A stretch of 64,000 nucleotides of DNA, taken from Xanthobacter flavus. Lineage in GTDB: Bacteria; Pseudomonadota; Alphaproteobacteria; Rhizobiales; Xanthobacteraceae. Below, one piece after another: positions 8,940 to 17,166 of this stretch (the first letter of the stretch is position 1; every line of letters starts with the position of its first letter). Location: positions 1,924,501-1,988,500 of the forward strand of contig NZ_JAGGML010000001.1 in the NCBI RefSeq assembly GCF_017875275.1, given 5' to 3'. The translations under genes and the position numbers were made by a program. The notes beneath the pieces are model-generated. The model searched no databases and had not been told where the DNA came from. It saw nothing but the letters and a program-made list of their open reading frames with translations.

Positions 8940-9290
8940 ATGGGGCGGCTGTCCACGCATGTGCTCGATACGGTGTCCGGCGGCCCTGCCGCCGGTGTCG
9001 CGGTTGAACTCTACCGGCTGACCGCGGAGGGCGAACGCGCCCTCGTCACCACCCGTCAGACCAATGCGGACGGCCGCACCGACACGCCCCTGCTGGCGGG
9101 CGACGACTTCATCCCCGGCACCTATGAGCTGGTCTTCCACATCGGCGCGCATTTCCGCGCCACGGGCGCGCCGGTCGCCGACCCGCCCTTCCTCGACGTG
9201 GTGCCGCTGCGCGTGACCCTCATCGAAGGCCACTATCACGTGCCGCTGCTGTGCTCCCCGTGGAGCTATTCCACCTATCGGGGATCCTGA
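8940..9290 (+). CDS. uraH: 5-hydroxyisourate hydrolase
   Basis: A 116-residue protein of the transthyretin-related family. It opens with LSTHVLDTVSGGPAAGV and ends with the diagnostic C-terminal YRGS; the conserved His near the N-terminus (STHVLD) and the internal Arg are active-site positions. It hydrolyses 5-hydroxyisourate, the product of PuuD, to OHCU (2-oxo-4-hydroxy-4-carboxy-5-ureidoimidazoline). The ATG at 8940 is chosen because the family N-terminus begins there and GAGGAAG lies just upstream. Only four bases separate it from the next gene, so the two are one operon. Confidence 0.95.
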   Translation: MGRLSTHVLDTVSGGPAAGVAVELYRLTAEGERALVTTRQTNADGRTDTPLLAGDDFIPGTYELVFHIGAHFRATGAPVADPPFLDVVPLRVTLIEGHYHVPLLCSPWSYSTYRGS

Positions 9291-9294
9291 GCCC

Positions 9295-10773
9295 ATGCCC
9301 GCCCCCTTCACCGGACGCGACAATTCCGGCATCCCCACCGATCCCGTCACCGGCAAGCCCTATCCGCGCGATCTCGTGGGCTACGGCCGCAATCCGCCCC
9401 ATCCCCATTGGCCGGGGGATGCGCGCATCGCGGTGCAGTTCGTGGTGAATTACGAGGAGGGCGGCGAGAATTCGGTGCTCCATGGCGACAATGCCTCGGA
9501 GGCCTTCCTGTCCGAGATCATCGGTGCCGTGCCGTGGCCCCGCCAGCGGCACATGAACATGGAATCCATCTACGAGTTCGGCGCCCGCGTCGGCATCTGG
9601 CGGCTTTTGCGCCTGTTCGGCGAGCGCAACATGCCGGCGACCGTCTATGGCGTCGCCACCGCGCTCGCCCGCAATCCCGATGCCGTCGCAGCCATGCAGG
9701 AGGCCGGCTGGGAGCTGGCGAGCCACGGCTACAAATGGATCGAATACAAGGACTTCACCCGCGACGCCGAGCGCGAGCACATCGAGGAGGCCGTGCGCCT
9801 GCACACTGAGGTGACGGGCGAACGCCCCCTCGGCTTCTATCAGGGCCGCTCCGCCGAGCACACGGTGCCGCTGCTGATGGAGGAAGGCGGCTTCCTCTAT
9901 GTGGCCGACAGCTATGCGGACGAGCTGCCCTACTGGATCCATGGCCCGCGCGGGCCTCAGTTGGTCGTGCCCTACACGCTCGACGCCAATGACATGCGCT
10001 TCTCGGTGGCGGCGGGCTTTGCCAACGGCACCGAATTCTTCGACTATCTGAAGGACAGCTTCGACCTGCTTTATGCCGAGGGCGCCACCGCCCCGCGCAT
10101 GATGTCCATCGGCCTCCACCCCCGCCTCGCCGGACGGCCCGGCCGGGCGCAGGCGCTGGCCCGTTTCCTCGACTACATCGCCGGGCACGAGAAGGTGTGG
10201 GTGGCGCGCCGCCTCGACATCGCCCGCCACTGGATCGCTCATCACCCACCCGTCGGGGGATACCGGCCCACCTACATGCCGCGCGGCCTGTTCGTGGAAC
10301 GGTTCGGCGGCATCTACGAGCATTCCCCGTGGATCGCGGAAGGCGCCTATGACAAGGGCCTCACCGCCGCCGCCGACACCGCCGAGGGGCTCAACGACGC
10401 CCTCGCCGCCGTGCTGCGCGCCGCGCCCCCTGAGAAGCAGATGGGTGTCATCCACGCCCACCCGGATCTCGCCGGCAAGCTCGCGGAGGCAAAGCTCCTC
10501 ACCGCCGAGTCCGCCGCCGAGCAGGCCTCCGCCGGCCTCGACCAGCTCACGCCGGACGAGAAGGCGCGCTTCACCGCGCTGAACGACGCCTACAAGGCGA
10601 AGTTCGGCTTCGTCTTCATCATGGCCATCCGCGGGCGCAGCAAGGCCGACATCCTCGCCGCCTTCGAGCGCCGCCTCGCCCACGACCGGGAGACCGAGGT
10701 GGCGGAGGCGCTGGCGCAGATCGAGCGCATCGGCCTGCTGCGCCTCTCCCAGATGCTGCCGGCCGCCTCCTGA
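9295..10773 (+). CDS. puuE-uraD: Fused allantoinase (PuuE type) and OHCU decarboxylase (UraD)
   Basis: A 492-residue two-domain protein. Residues 1 to about 315 are a metal-independent allantoinase of the polysaccharide-deacetylase fold, recognisable by DNSGIPTDPVTGKPYPRDLVGYGR and ELASHGYKWIEYKD. Residues from about 330 to the end match OHCU decarboxylase, with the conserved catalytic His in GVIHAHPDLAGK and the motif FGFVFIMAIRGRS. The decarboxylase half makes S-allantoin, which the allantoinase half hydrolyses to allantoate, so one chain carries two consecutive steps in reversed domain order. It is encoded between uraH and allC in one operon. The fusion leaves no need for a separate uraD gene, and none is seen. 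Confidence 0.92.
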   Translation: MPAPFTGRDNSGIPTDPVTGKPYPRDLVGYGRNPPHPHWPGDARIAVQFVVNYEEGGENSVLHGDNASEAFLSEIIGAVPWPRQRHMNMESIYEFGARVGIWRLLRLFGERNMPATVYGVATALARNPDAVAAMQEAGWELASHGYKWIEYKDFTRDAEREHIEEAVRLHTEVTGERPLGFYQGRSAEHTVPLLMEEGGFLYVADSYADELPYWIHGPRGPQLVVPYTLDANDMRFSVAAGFANGTEFFDYLKDSFDLLYAEGATAPRMMSIGLHPRLAGRPGRAQALARFLDYIAGHEKVWVARRLDIARHWIAHHPPVGGYRPTYMPRGLFVERFGGIYEHSPWIAEGAYDKGLTAAADTAEGLNDALAAVLRAAPPEKQMGVIHAHPDLAGKLAEAKLLTAESAAEQASAGLDQLTPDEKARFTALNDAYKAKFGFVFIMAIRGRSKADILAAFERRLAHDRETEVAEALAQIERIGLLRLSQMLPAAS

Positions 10774-10787
10774 ACAAGGTCTCCCCC

Positions 10788-12056
10788 GTGCCCCGCTCCG
10801 CCACCGGCTCCGCCTCGCTCCCCTCGCCCCTCGACGGCGAGACCATCGTCTCTCGCCTGAAGGAGCTAGCCGCCTGCACCGACGTGCCCGGCGAGATGAC
10901 GCGCCTGACGCTGACCCCGGCCCACAAAAGGGCGGCGGCGCAGGTGTCGTTCTGGATGCGGGAGGCGGGGCTCGCGCAGGTCCACATGGACGCCACCGGC
11001 TCCATCGTCGGCCGCTATGCCGCCGACCGGGCGAACGCCAAGACCCTCATCCTCGGCTCGCACATCGATACCGTGCGCAATGCCGGCATCTATGACGGCA
11101 ATCTCGGCGTGCTCGTCGCCATCGCCGCCGTGGAGGCGCTGAAGCAGAACGGCATCCGCCTGCCCTTCGCCATCGAGGTCGCGGCCTTCGCCGACGAGGA
11201 GGGCGTGCGCTTCCTCTCCACCCTCACCTCCTCCAAGGCCATGGCCGGCCTCTTCGATCCGAAAAGCCTGGAGGACGTGGACGCGCAGGGCATCTCCCGC
11301 ATCGAGGCGCTGCGCTCCTTCGGCGCGCCGGTGGATCGCGTCGCCGACTGCCGGCGCGATCCCGCCGAGACGCTGGGCTATGTGGAAGTGCATATCGAGC
11401 AGGGCCCGGTGCTGGAGGCGGCGGGCGCGCCGCTCGGCATCGTCACCGGCATCGCCGGGGCCTCGCGCGGCTATGTGCGCATCCGGGGCGAGGCCGGCCA
11501 TTCCGGCACGTTGCCCATGGCCATGCGCCACGACGCGCTCGCCGCCGCCGCCGAAATGATCCTCGCCGTGGAGGCGCGCGGCCGCGCCGACGGGAAGGAA
11601 CTCGTCGCCACGGTCGGCACCCTCATCATCGCCGGCAGCGCGGTCAACGTGGTGCCCGGGGAGGTGCAATTCTCCCTCGACGTGCGCGCCCTCTCGGACG
11701 CATTGCGCACCCGTGCCGTCGCCGACATCCGCGCGGCGGTCGCCGATATCGCGGCCCGGCGTGGGGTGAAGGCCAGCGTGGACATCGGCCACGAGGTGCC
11801 CGCCGCCCCCTGCCACGGACCGCTCAAGGAGCGCATGGCGCGGGTGGTGGAGAGCCTTCAGCTGCCCGTGATGCGCCTGCCCTCCGGTGCCGGCCACGAC
11901 GCCATGGTGTTTCGCGGCGTGATGCCCATGGCCATGCTGTTCGTGCGCTCGGAGAACGGCAGCCACAACCCCCGCGAATACGCCGCCCCCGCCGACATCG
12001 GCCTCGCGGCGGAAGCGCTCTATGCGTTTCTGCTGAAGACGGCGGAGGAGATGTGA
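10788..12056 (+). CDS. allC: Allantoate amidohydrolase (AllC, M20 family)
   Basis: A 422-residue binuclear zinc or manganese amidohydrolase. Motifs are GSHIDTVRNAGIYDGNLGV (first metal His and Asp), ADEEGVRF (catalytic and bridging Glu) and VHIEQGPVLE followed by the lid domain. This is the pattern of allantoate amidohydrolase and N-carbamoyl-L-amino acid hydrolase. In this operon the substrate is allantoate, giving ureidoglycolate and ammonia. The start is a GTG 14 bp after the preceding stop, without a clear ribosome site; translation may be coupled to the upstream gene. No ureidoglycolate lyase is visible in the window. Confidence 0.88.
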   Translation: MPRSATGSASLPSPLDGETIVSRLKELAACTDVPGEMTRLTLTPAHKRAAAQVSFWMREAGLAQVHMDATGSIVGRYAADRANAKTLILGSHIDTVRNAGIYDGNLGVLVAIAAVEALKQNGIRLPFAIEVAAFADEEGVRFLSTLTSSKAMAGLFDPKSLEDVDAQGISRIEALRSFGAPVDRVADCRRDPAETLGYVEVHIEQGPVLEAAGAPLGIVTGIAGASRGYVRIRGEAGHSGTLPMAMRHDALAAAAEMILAVEARGRADGKELVATVGTLIIAGSAVNVVPGEVQFSLDVRALSDALRTRAVADIRAAVADIAARRGVKASVDIGHEVPAAPCHGPLKERMARVVESLQLPVMRLPSGAGHDAMVFRGVMPMAMLFVRSENGSHNPREYAAPADIGLAAEALYAFLLKTAEEM

Positions 12057-12421
12057 GGGGCGGGAGGCAGCCCCGCCCACCGCGCTGTCATCGCCCGGCT
12101 CGTCCGGGCGATCCACGGATGGTCTGACGCCGTGCCCCGATGGCCGGGAGCCGACAGACGGAGGGGTGGATCCCCCGGATGAACCGGGGGATGACGGCCT
12201 CTTGCAGCGAGGACGCCGCCTCTTACCATCCCCACTCAACCGTCATCGCCCGGCTCGTCCGGGCGATCCACGGGTGGTCTGACGCTAAGCCTTAATGGCT
12301 GGGCGCCGACAGGCGGAGGGGTGGATCCCCCGGATGAACCGGGGGATGACGGCTCTTGCGGCGCGGGCGCCGCCTCTTACCCCCGCCCACCGAACCGGAG
12401 CACGACGGCACACCTAAAATG
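12057..12421. repeat. Two tandem copies of a palindromic intergenic repeat
   Basis: This 365-bp gap between convergent allC and hslO holds no gene. It contains two copies of a unit of about 155 bp, at 12087-12241 and 12242-12394, with a few differences between them. Each unit starts with GTCATCGCCCGGCTCGTCC, which folds on itself, and ends with an inverted version around GTGGATCCCCCGG and GGGGGATGAC. The structure is two REP-like hairpins facing each other (REPIN-like). Related single copies lie at 16934 and 33377. Confidence 0.8.
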
Positions 12422-13429
12422 TCACCCGTCCGCCCGGCCGAGAACCTCCTCGGCGGTGAACTTGTAGGTGCGGCCGCAGAATTCGCAGGTCACCGTCACC
12501 TTGCCGTCGTCCTGGATCATCTCGCGGCGCTCCTCCGGCCCGAAGGAGGCGAGGACGCCGGAGACCTTTTCGCGCGAGCACGAGCAGCGCGCGGCGATGG
12601 GCAGCGCGTCGAACACCCGCACCCCGCGCTCGTGGAACAGGCGGTAGAGCAGCCGCTCGGAGGAGAGGTCGCGGTCGATCAGCTCCACGTCCTCCAGCGT
12701 GCCGACGAGGGAGCGGGCCTCCACCCAGGCGTCGTCCTCGTCCACCGTGTGCTCTTCCACGCCCTCGGGCGCGTCGCCGGGGGAGAGGTCGGCCATGCGG
12801 GCGCGGGAGGCGTCCTGCGGCAGGAACTGGGCGAGCAGGCCGCCGGCACGCCAGGAGGACTCCCCTCCCCCCGGCTTCATCTCCTCGCCGACGGCGAGGC
12901 GCACCCGGGTGGGGATCTGCTCCGACTGGTGGAAATATTCGTGCGCCGCCGCCTCCAGCCCCGAGCCGTCGAGGGCGACCACGCCCTGGTAGCGGTTGGT
13001 GCTGATGCCCTGGTCGATGGTCATGGCGAGATGGCCACGCCCGAGCAAAGCCGCGGGCGAGGTCTCGTTGCGGCGCTCTGCTTCCGCCAGGGCATCGGCA
13101 TCGTAGCGGGCATAGGCGCGGATCTTGTCGGGGGTGACGAAGTCGGCCACCACCATGTCCACCGGCCCGTCGGTCTGGGTCTGGAGGATGAAGCGGCCCT
13201 CGAACTTCAGCGAGGAGCCGAGCAGGACGGCGAGCGTCACCGCCTCGCCCACCACCCGCTTCACGGCGGGGGGATAGGCGTGATGGGCGAGAAGCGCATC
13301 GAGCGTGGGGCCGAGGCGGACCGTGCGGCCGCGAATGTCGAGGGCGTCCACCTGGAAGGCGGTGACGATATCGTCCTGCGCGGCATCCGATGCGGCGCGG
13401 GTGGCGGTGCGGGTGCGCTCGCCCTTCAT
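12422..13429 (-). CDS. hslO: Redox-regulated chaperone Hsp33
   Basis: A 335-residue cytoplasmic holdase. The C-terminal zinc and redox switch is intact: CSCS, then after about 30 residues CEFC (the CxC...CxxC pattern), followed by TYKFTAEEV. The N-terminal half contains DALLAHHAYPPAVKRVVGEA and LLGSSLKFEGRF, typical of Hsp33. Oxidation by peroxide or hypochlorite releases zinc, unfolds the linker and activates chaperone function. The protein is slightly longer than E. coli HslO (292) because of an N-terminal extension. It lies downstream of argF on the same strand with a 134-bp gap, so argD-argF-hslO may be loosely cotranscribed. Confidence 0.93.
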   Translation of the reverse strand: MKGERTRTATRAASDAAQDDIVTAFQVDALDIRGRTVRLGPTLDALLAHHAYPPAVKRVVGEAVTLAVLLGSSLKFEGRFILQTQTDGPVDMVVADFVTPDKIRAYARYDADALAEAERRNETSPAALLGRGHLAMTIDQGISTNRYQGVVALDGSGLEAAAHEYFHQSEQIPTRVRLAVGEEMKPGGGESSWRAGGLLAQFLPQDASRARMADLSPGDAPEGVEEHTVDEDDAWVEARSLVGTLEDVELIDRDLSSERLLYRLFHERGVRVFDALPIAARCSCSREKVSGVLASFGPEERREMIQDDGKVTVTCEFCGRTYKFTAEEVLGRADG

Positions 13430-13563
13430 GACTGGTCTCCGGACGTGCCGGACCCGCCTGCCCGCGCTCTACGCACAGCCAATGGGTCCCAAAGGTTTGG
13501 TCCCACACATATTCACGAGCCGGGCCGTTTCAACCCGGCTCGTCCTGTCGTCCGCCAGAGGCC

Positions 13564-14496
13564 TCAGCCGCCGACCGCGTCGAAGCACCAGGCGAGCACG
13601 CCCTTCTGCGCGTGCAGGCGGTTCTCCGCCTCGTCGAACACCACGGACTGCGGGCCGTCCATCACCACGTCCGTCACCTCTTCCCCGCGATGGGCGGGCA
13701 GGCAGTGCATGAAGATGGCATCCTTGTCCGCCCGCGCCATCAGGGCCGAATTGACCTGATAGGGCTTGAGGATGTTGTGGCGGCGCTCGGCCTCCTTGTC
13801 GCCCATGGAGACCCAGGTGTCGGTGATGACGCAATCCACGCCCTCCACCGCCTCTTCCGGGTCGCGCATGAACTTCACCTTGGCCTTGGTGCGCTTGACG
13901 AAATCCTTCAGCGCCTGACGCGGCGACAATTCCTTGGGCGTCGCCACCTTCAGGGAGAAGTCGAAGCGCTGGGCGGCGTGCACCCACGAGGCCAGCACGT
14001 TGTTGGCGTCGCCCGTCCAGGCCACCGAGCGGCCGGTGATGGGGCCGCGATGCTCCTCGAAGGTCATCACGTCCGCCATCACCTGGCAGGGATGGGAGAT
14101 GCGGGTGAGGCCGTTGATGACCGGCACGGTGGCGTATTTGGCCAGCTCCGTCAGGTCGTCATGGTCCAGGATGCGGATCATGATGGCGTCGACGAAGCGC
14201 GACAGCACGCGGGCCGTGTCGGCGATGGTCTCGCCGCGGCCGAGCTGCATCTCCTGGCCGGTGAGCATGATGGTCTCGCCGCCCAGCTGGCGCATGGCGA
14301 GGTCGAACGACACGCGCGTGCGGGTGGACGGCTTGTCAAACACCATCGCCAGCGACTTGCCGGCGAGCGGCTTTTCCACCGGCTCGCCCGCCTTGCGCCG
14401 GGCCTTCAGGTCCTTGGAGAAGTCCAGGACCCGGCGCAGCTCCTCGGCCGGGATCTCGGACAGGTCGAGAAAATGACGCACCCCATTCCCCCTCAT
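13564..14496 (-). CDS. argF: Ornithine carbamoyltransferase
   Basis: A 310-residue protein with the carbamoyl-phosphate-binding motif [10 protein letters not shown], the MFMHCLPA-type ornithine loop in [14 protein letters not shown], and the central HPCQVMAD. It transfers carbamoyl from carbamoyl phosphate to ornithine to give citrulline. The ATG at 14496 overlaps the argD stop as ATGA, implying translational coupling. A GTG 15 bp further in, preceded by GAGGGGG, is an alternative start and fits the shorter N-terminus VRHFLDLS seen in related proteins. Confidence 0.95.
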   Translation of the reverse strand: MRGNGVRHFLDLSEIPAEELRRVLDFSKDLKARRKAGEPVEKPLAGKSLAMVFDKPSTRTRVSFDLAMRQLGGETIMLTGQEMQLGRGETIADTARVLSRFVDAIMIRILDHDDLTELAKYATVPVINGLTRISHPCQVMADVMTFEEHRGPITGRSVAWTGDANNVLASWVHAAQRFDFSLKVATPKELSPRQALKDFVKRTKAKVKFMRDPEEAVEGVDCVITDTWVSMGDKEAERRHNILKPYQVNSALMARADKDAIFMHCLPAHRGEEVTDVVMDGPQSVVFDEAENRLHAQKGVLAWCFDAVGG

Positions 14497-15701
14497 TCGG
14501 CCGCTCCCTTCACCGGATCTGCGGCGAGGCGCGCCTCGATGCGCCGGCAGGCGGCTTCGATCTTGTCGGCTGCGATGCCCACCTCCTCCTCGCTCACGTT
14601 GAGCGGCGGCAGAAGGCGGATGACGTTTTCGGCGGCGCCGGGCACCAGCATGCCCTCCTCGCGCAGCGCCGCGATCAGCTCGGGCGCGGGCACGGCGGCC
14701 TTGATGCCGAGCAGCAGGCCCTGCCCGCGCAGTTCGGCGATGACGGCCGGATGGCTGTCGCGCAGCTCGGCGAGGCGCTGCTGGAAGCGGCCGGCGACGC
14801 GGTTGACGCGATCGAGGAAGCCCTCCTCCAGGACCACGTCCAGCACCGCATTGCCCACCGCCATGGCCAGCGGGTTGCCGCCATAGGTGGAACCGTGGGT
14901 GCCCACCGTCATGCCCTTGGCCGCCTCCTCGGTGGCGAGGCACGCGCCCATGGGGAAGCCGCCGCCGATGCCCTTGGCCACCGACATGATGTCCGGCGTG
15001 ACGCCGGTCCACTCGTGCGCGAACAGGCGCCCGGTGCGGCCGACACCGCTCTGCACCTCGTCCAGCACCAGCAGCAGGCCGTTCTCGTCGCACAGCTGGC
15101 GCAGGCCGGCGAGGAAGCCTGCCGGCGGCACGCGCACGCCGCCCTCGCCCTGCACCGGCTCCACCAGGATGGCGGCGGTCTCGGAGGTCACTGCGGCGCG
15201 GGCCGCGTCCAGGTCGCCGAACGGCACCTGGTCGAAGCCCGGCAGGTCCGGGCCGAAGCCTTCCAGATACTTCGGGTTGCCGCCGGCGGCGATGGTCGCC
15301 AGCGTGCGCCCGTGGAAGGCGCCCTCGAAGGTGATGATGCGGTTCTTCTCCGGATGGCCGCTCACATATTGATAGCGGCGCGCCATCTTGATGGCGCACT
15401 CCAGCGCTTCCGCACCGGAATTGGTGAAAAACATGGTGTCCGCGAAGGTCGCGGCCTTCAGCCGGTCGGCCAGCTTCTCGGCGCCGGGAATGCGGAACAG
15501 GTTGGACACGTGCCACAGCTTCGACGCCTGCTCGGAGAGCGCGGCGGCGAGATAAGGGTTGGCGTGGCCCAGCACGTTCACGGCGATGCCGGCGGTGAAG
15601 TCGAGGAAACGTCGCCCGTCCGTCGTGACGAGCCAGCAGCCCTCTCCCCTCTCGAACTGGAGGTCGATGCGTGCGTAGGTCGGCAGAACGGGGGTGATCA
15701 C
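14493..15701 (-). CDS. argD: Acetylornithine aminotransferase (class III, PLP)
   Basis: A 402-residue PLP-dependent transaminase. It contains [15 protein letters not shown], the PLP-phosphate segment AFHGRTL, the cofactor Asp in [13 protein letters not shown] and the Schiff-base Lys in [13 protein letters not shown]. It converts N-acetylglutamate semialdehyde to N-acetylornithine and often also acts as succinyl-diaminopimelate transaminase. It is the first gene of argD-argF. A hairpin followed by a T tract on the minus strand lies about 100 bp upstream of the start and may attenuate the operon or end an upstream transcript. Confidence 0.94.
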   Translation of the reverse strand: MITPVLPTYARIDLQFERGEGCWLVTTDGRRFLDFTAGIAVNVLGHANPYLAAALSEQASKLWHVSNLFRIPGAEKLADRLKAATFADTMFFTNSGAEALECAIKMARRYQYVSGHPEKNRIITFEGAFHGRTLATIAAGGNPKYLEGFGPDLPGFDQVPFGDLDAARAAVTSETAAILVEPVQGEGGVRVPPAGFLAGLRQLCDENGLLLVLDEVQSGVGRTGRLFAHEWTGVTPDIMSVAKGIGGGFPMGACLATEEAAKGMTVGTHGSTYGGNPLAMAVGNAVLDVVLEEGFLDRVNRVAGRFQQRLAELRDSHPAVIAELRGQGLLLGIKAAVPAPELIAALREEGMLVPGAAENVIRLLPPLNVSEEEVGIAADKIEAACRRIEARLAADPVKGAAE

Positions 15702-16267
15702 ACTATCCTCCTGGGGGGCTTGGCTTCAGGCTTCGGCCTCGAGGTTGCACGGGTTTGCGAACACTGTGCGACAGCGGGCCCTCGCCCAGCCGCGCGCACA
15801 AACTAAAAAAGGCCGCCCAAGCGGGGGCAGCCCGACCTCCGGATTCTAATGATCATGCGCGCGAGGTCAACCGATCGCCGGCCGCGCGGCGAATCGCTGT
15901 CGCGACCCGACGCCGCCCAAGGGTAAACGAAGCCTTAAGGAGCTGGGGAAAACACGCCGGCACCCCTTGCCGACTCTGTTGCGAGGACGGGCCATATTGT
16001 AGGTTCGTGATCGTCAGCCACGAGATGTCGTGCGCAGGGGCATCAGGAACCCTCTTCCAAGGAACCGCAATCCGGGTCCATCCGAGCGCTTTGCCGCGCA
16101 CGGGAACGGGAAGGGATTCAGCCCTGCGAAGTCACGGCCCGGACGCGCCCGCAGCGGCGCGCCCGCGGATGGCTGGATGCGGCGCCGAGCGTTTCCGGCG
16201 CCCGCGGCGTTCTTGAGATGCTGCCGGTTGAAATGCGGCAAGTAGATGCGGCGAATGGAGAAGAGCG
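15702..16267. other. Long argD-gcrA divergent region with three GANTC sites
   Basis: I recognise no protein or RNA gene in this 566-bp stretch. It holds three CcrM methylation sites: GATTC at 15842-15846, GACTC at 15972-15976 and GATTC at 16115-16119. It also holds the minus-strand terminator-like hairpin at 15805-15832. A minus-strand frame of 82 codons ends at 15853 but looks unlike any family I know and is not claimed. The gcrA start is preceded by GGAGAAGAGCG. Confidence 0.5.
15805..15832 (-). terminator. Minus-strand terminator or attenuator upstream of argD
   Basis: Read on the minus strand, GGCTGCCC and GGGCGGCC form an 8-bp stem (one G-T pair) with a six-base loop, directly followed by six T. 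It lies about 105 bp before the argD start, within the expected leader, so it would stop transcription into argD-argF unless relieved. It could instead end an unrecognised small RNA. Confidence 0.5.
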
Positions 16268-16831
16268 ATGAGCTGGAATGACGAGCGCGTCGAACTCTTG
16301 AAAAAGCTCTGGAGCGAAGGCCTCTCCGCGAGCCAGATCGCGACGGAGCTTGGCGAGGTGACGCGCAATGCCGTCATCGGCAAGGTCCACCGCCTCGGCC
16401 TGTCCGGCCGGGCGAAGTCCGCCCCCACCCCGGCGCGCCCCCGCGCCAGCGGAGCGGCGCCGGCAAAGGCCGGCCCGATGAACGGGCCGATGGGCGCCCC
16501 GGCCGGGCGTCCCGACGCTCAGGCGCGGCCGCAGCGGCCCACCACCATCGGCAACACCGCGCTTGCGGCCGATCTGGACGAGGCACCGGAAGAGGCACCG
16601 GCGCCCGCCCCCGTCATGAGCGACAACGTGGTGCCCATGACCCAGGGCTGCACCATCATGCAGCTCACCGAGAGCACCTGTCGCTGGCCGCTGGGCGAGC
16701 CCGGCACCGAGAGCTTCCATTTCTGCGGCGGCAAGGCCAATCCGGGCATGCCCTATTGCCAGACCCACGCCCGCATCGCCTACCAGCCGGTGCAGGACCG
16801 CCGCCGCGACCGCCGTCTCGCGTTTCTCTGA
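16268..16831 (+). CDS. gcrA: Cell-cycle regulator GcrA
   Basis: A 187-residue protein with the GcrA N-terminal DNA-binding helix-turn-helix MSWNDERVELLKKLWSEG through SQIATELGEVTRNAVIGKVH. A low-complexity Pro/Ala/Gly linker follows (about 50-110), then the conserved C-terminal sigma-factor-interacting part with CRWPLGEPG, FHFCG and YCQTHARIAYQP. GcrA binds sigma-70 polymerase and activates promoters carrying CcrM-methylated GANTC sites. Length is normal for Hyphomicrobiales. Three GANTC sites in the upstream region suggest methylation-linked control of this gene or of argD. Confidence 0.96.
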   Translation: MSWNDERVELLKKLWSEGLSASQIATELGEVTRNAVIGKVHRLGLSGRAKSAPTPARPRASGAAPAKAGPMNGPMGAPAGRPDAQARPQRPTTIGNTALAADLDEAPEEAPAPAPVMSDNVVPMTQGCTIMQLTESTCRWPLGEPGTESFHFCGGKANPGMPYCQTHARIAYQPVQDRRRDRRLAFL

Positions 16832-16883
16832 GGCGGGAGGCGCCGGAAGAGGCCTCCGGCGCCGACGGACAGGCGACATGAAA

Positions 16884-16923
16884 AAGGGCCGGCGTCCGGG
16901 CGGAGGCCGGCCCTTCTTGTTTC
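16884..16923. terminator. Terminator after gcrA
   Basis: A 10-bp perfect stem AAGGGCCGGC/GCCGGCCCTT with a 12-base loop is followed by CTTGTTT on the plus strand. On the minus strand it is followed by TTTTT, so it can act in both directions. Confidence 0.8.
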
Positions 16924-16933
16924 TGGGGGCGGC

Positions 16934-17043
16934 GTCATCCCCCGGCTCGTCCGGGGGATCCACGCTTCCGCAGGCCCGCGCCAGGGATGGCTGCGCCGGC
17001 CTGTCGGCCCGGTGGATGCCCCGGACAAGCCGGGGCATGACGG
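16934..17043. repeat. Third copy of the palindromic repeat, between gcrA and hisS
   Basis: The element begins GTCATCCCCCGGCTCGTCC and ends with GGGGCATGAC, with a central segment that differs from the copies at 12087. Both ends fold into hairpins. Together with two terminators it fills most of the 335-bp gcrA-hisS gap (16832-17166). Confidence 0.75.
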
Positions 17044-17115
17044 CTCAGGAAGACAGCGTTCGCATCGCGTCGGGCGTTCATGCCGCCCAGGAAAAGCAAG
17101 ATCCTCAAGAAGGAT

Positions 17116-17150
17116 GGCCCGTCTCCAGCCGGAGGCGGGCCTTTTTCTTT
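17116..17150 (+). terminator. Second terminator between gcrA and hisS
   Basis: An 11-bp stem GGCCCGTCTCC/GGAGGCGGGCC (one G-T pair, four-base loop) is followed by TTTTTCTTT on the plus strand. It acts against transcripts running from gcrA towards hisS. Confidence 0.75.
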
Positions 17151-17166
17151 CAGCCTGCTTGAGCCC

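Noticed and set aside
15853-16101. An 82-codon minus-strand frame between argD and gcrA
   Set aside because: No ribosome site or family likeness; the composition is that of random high-GC sequence.
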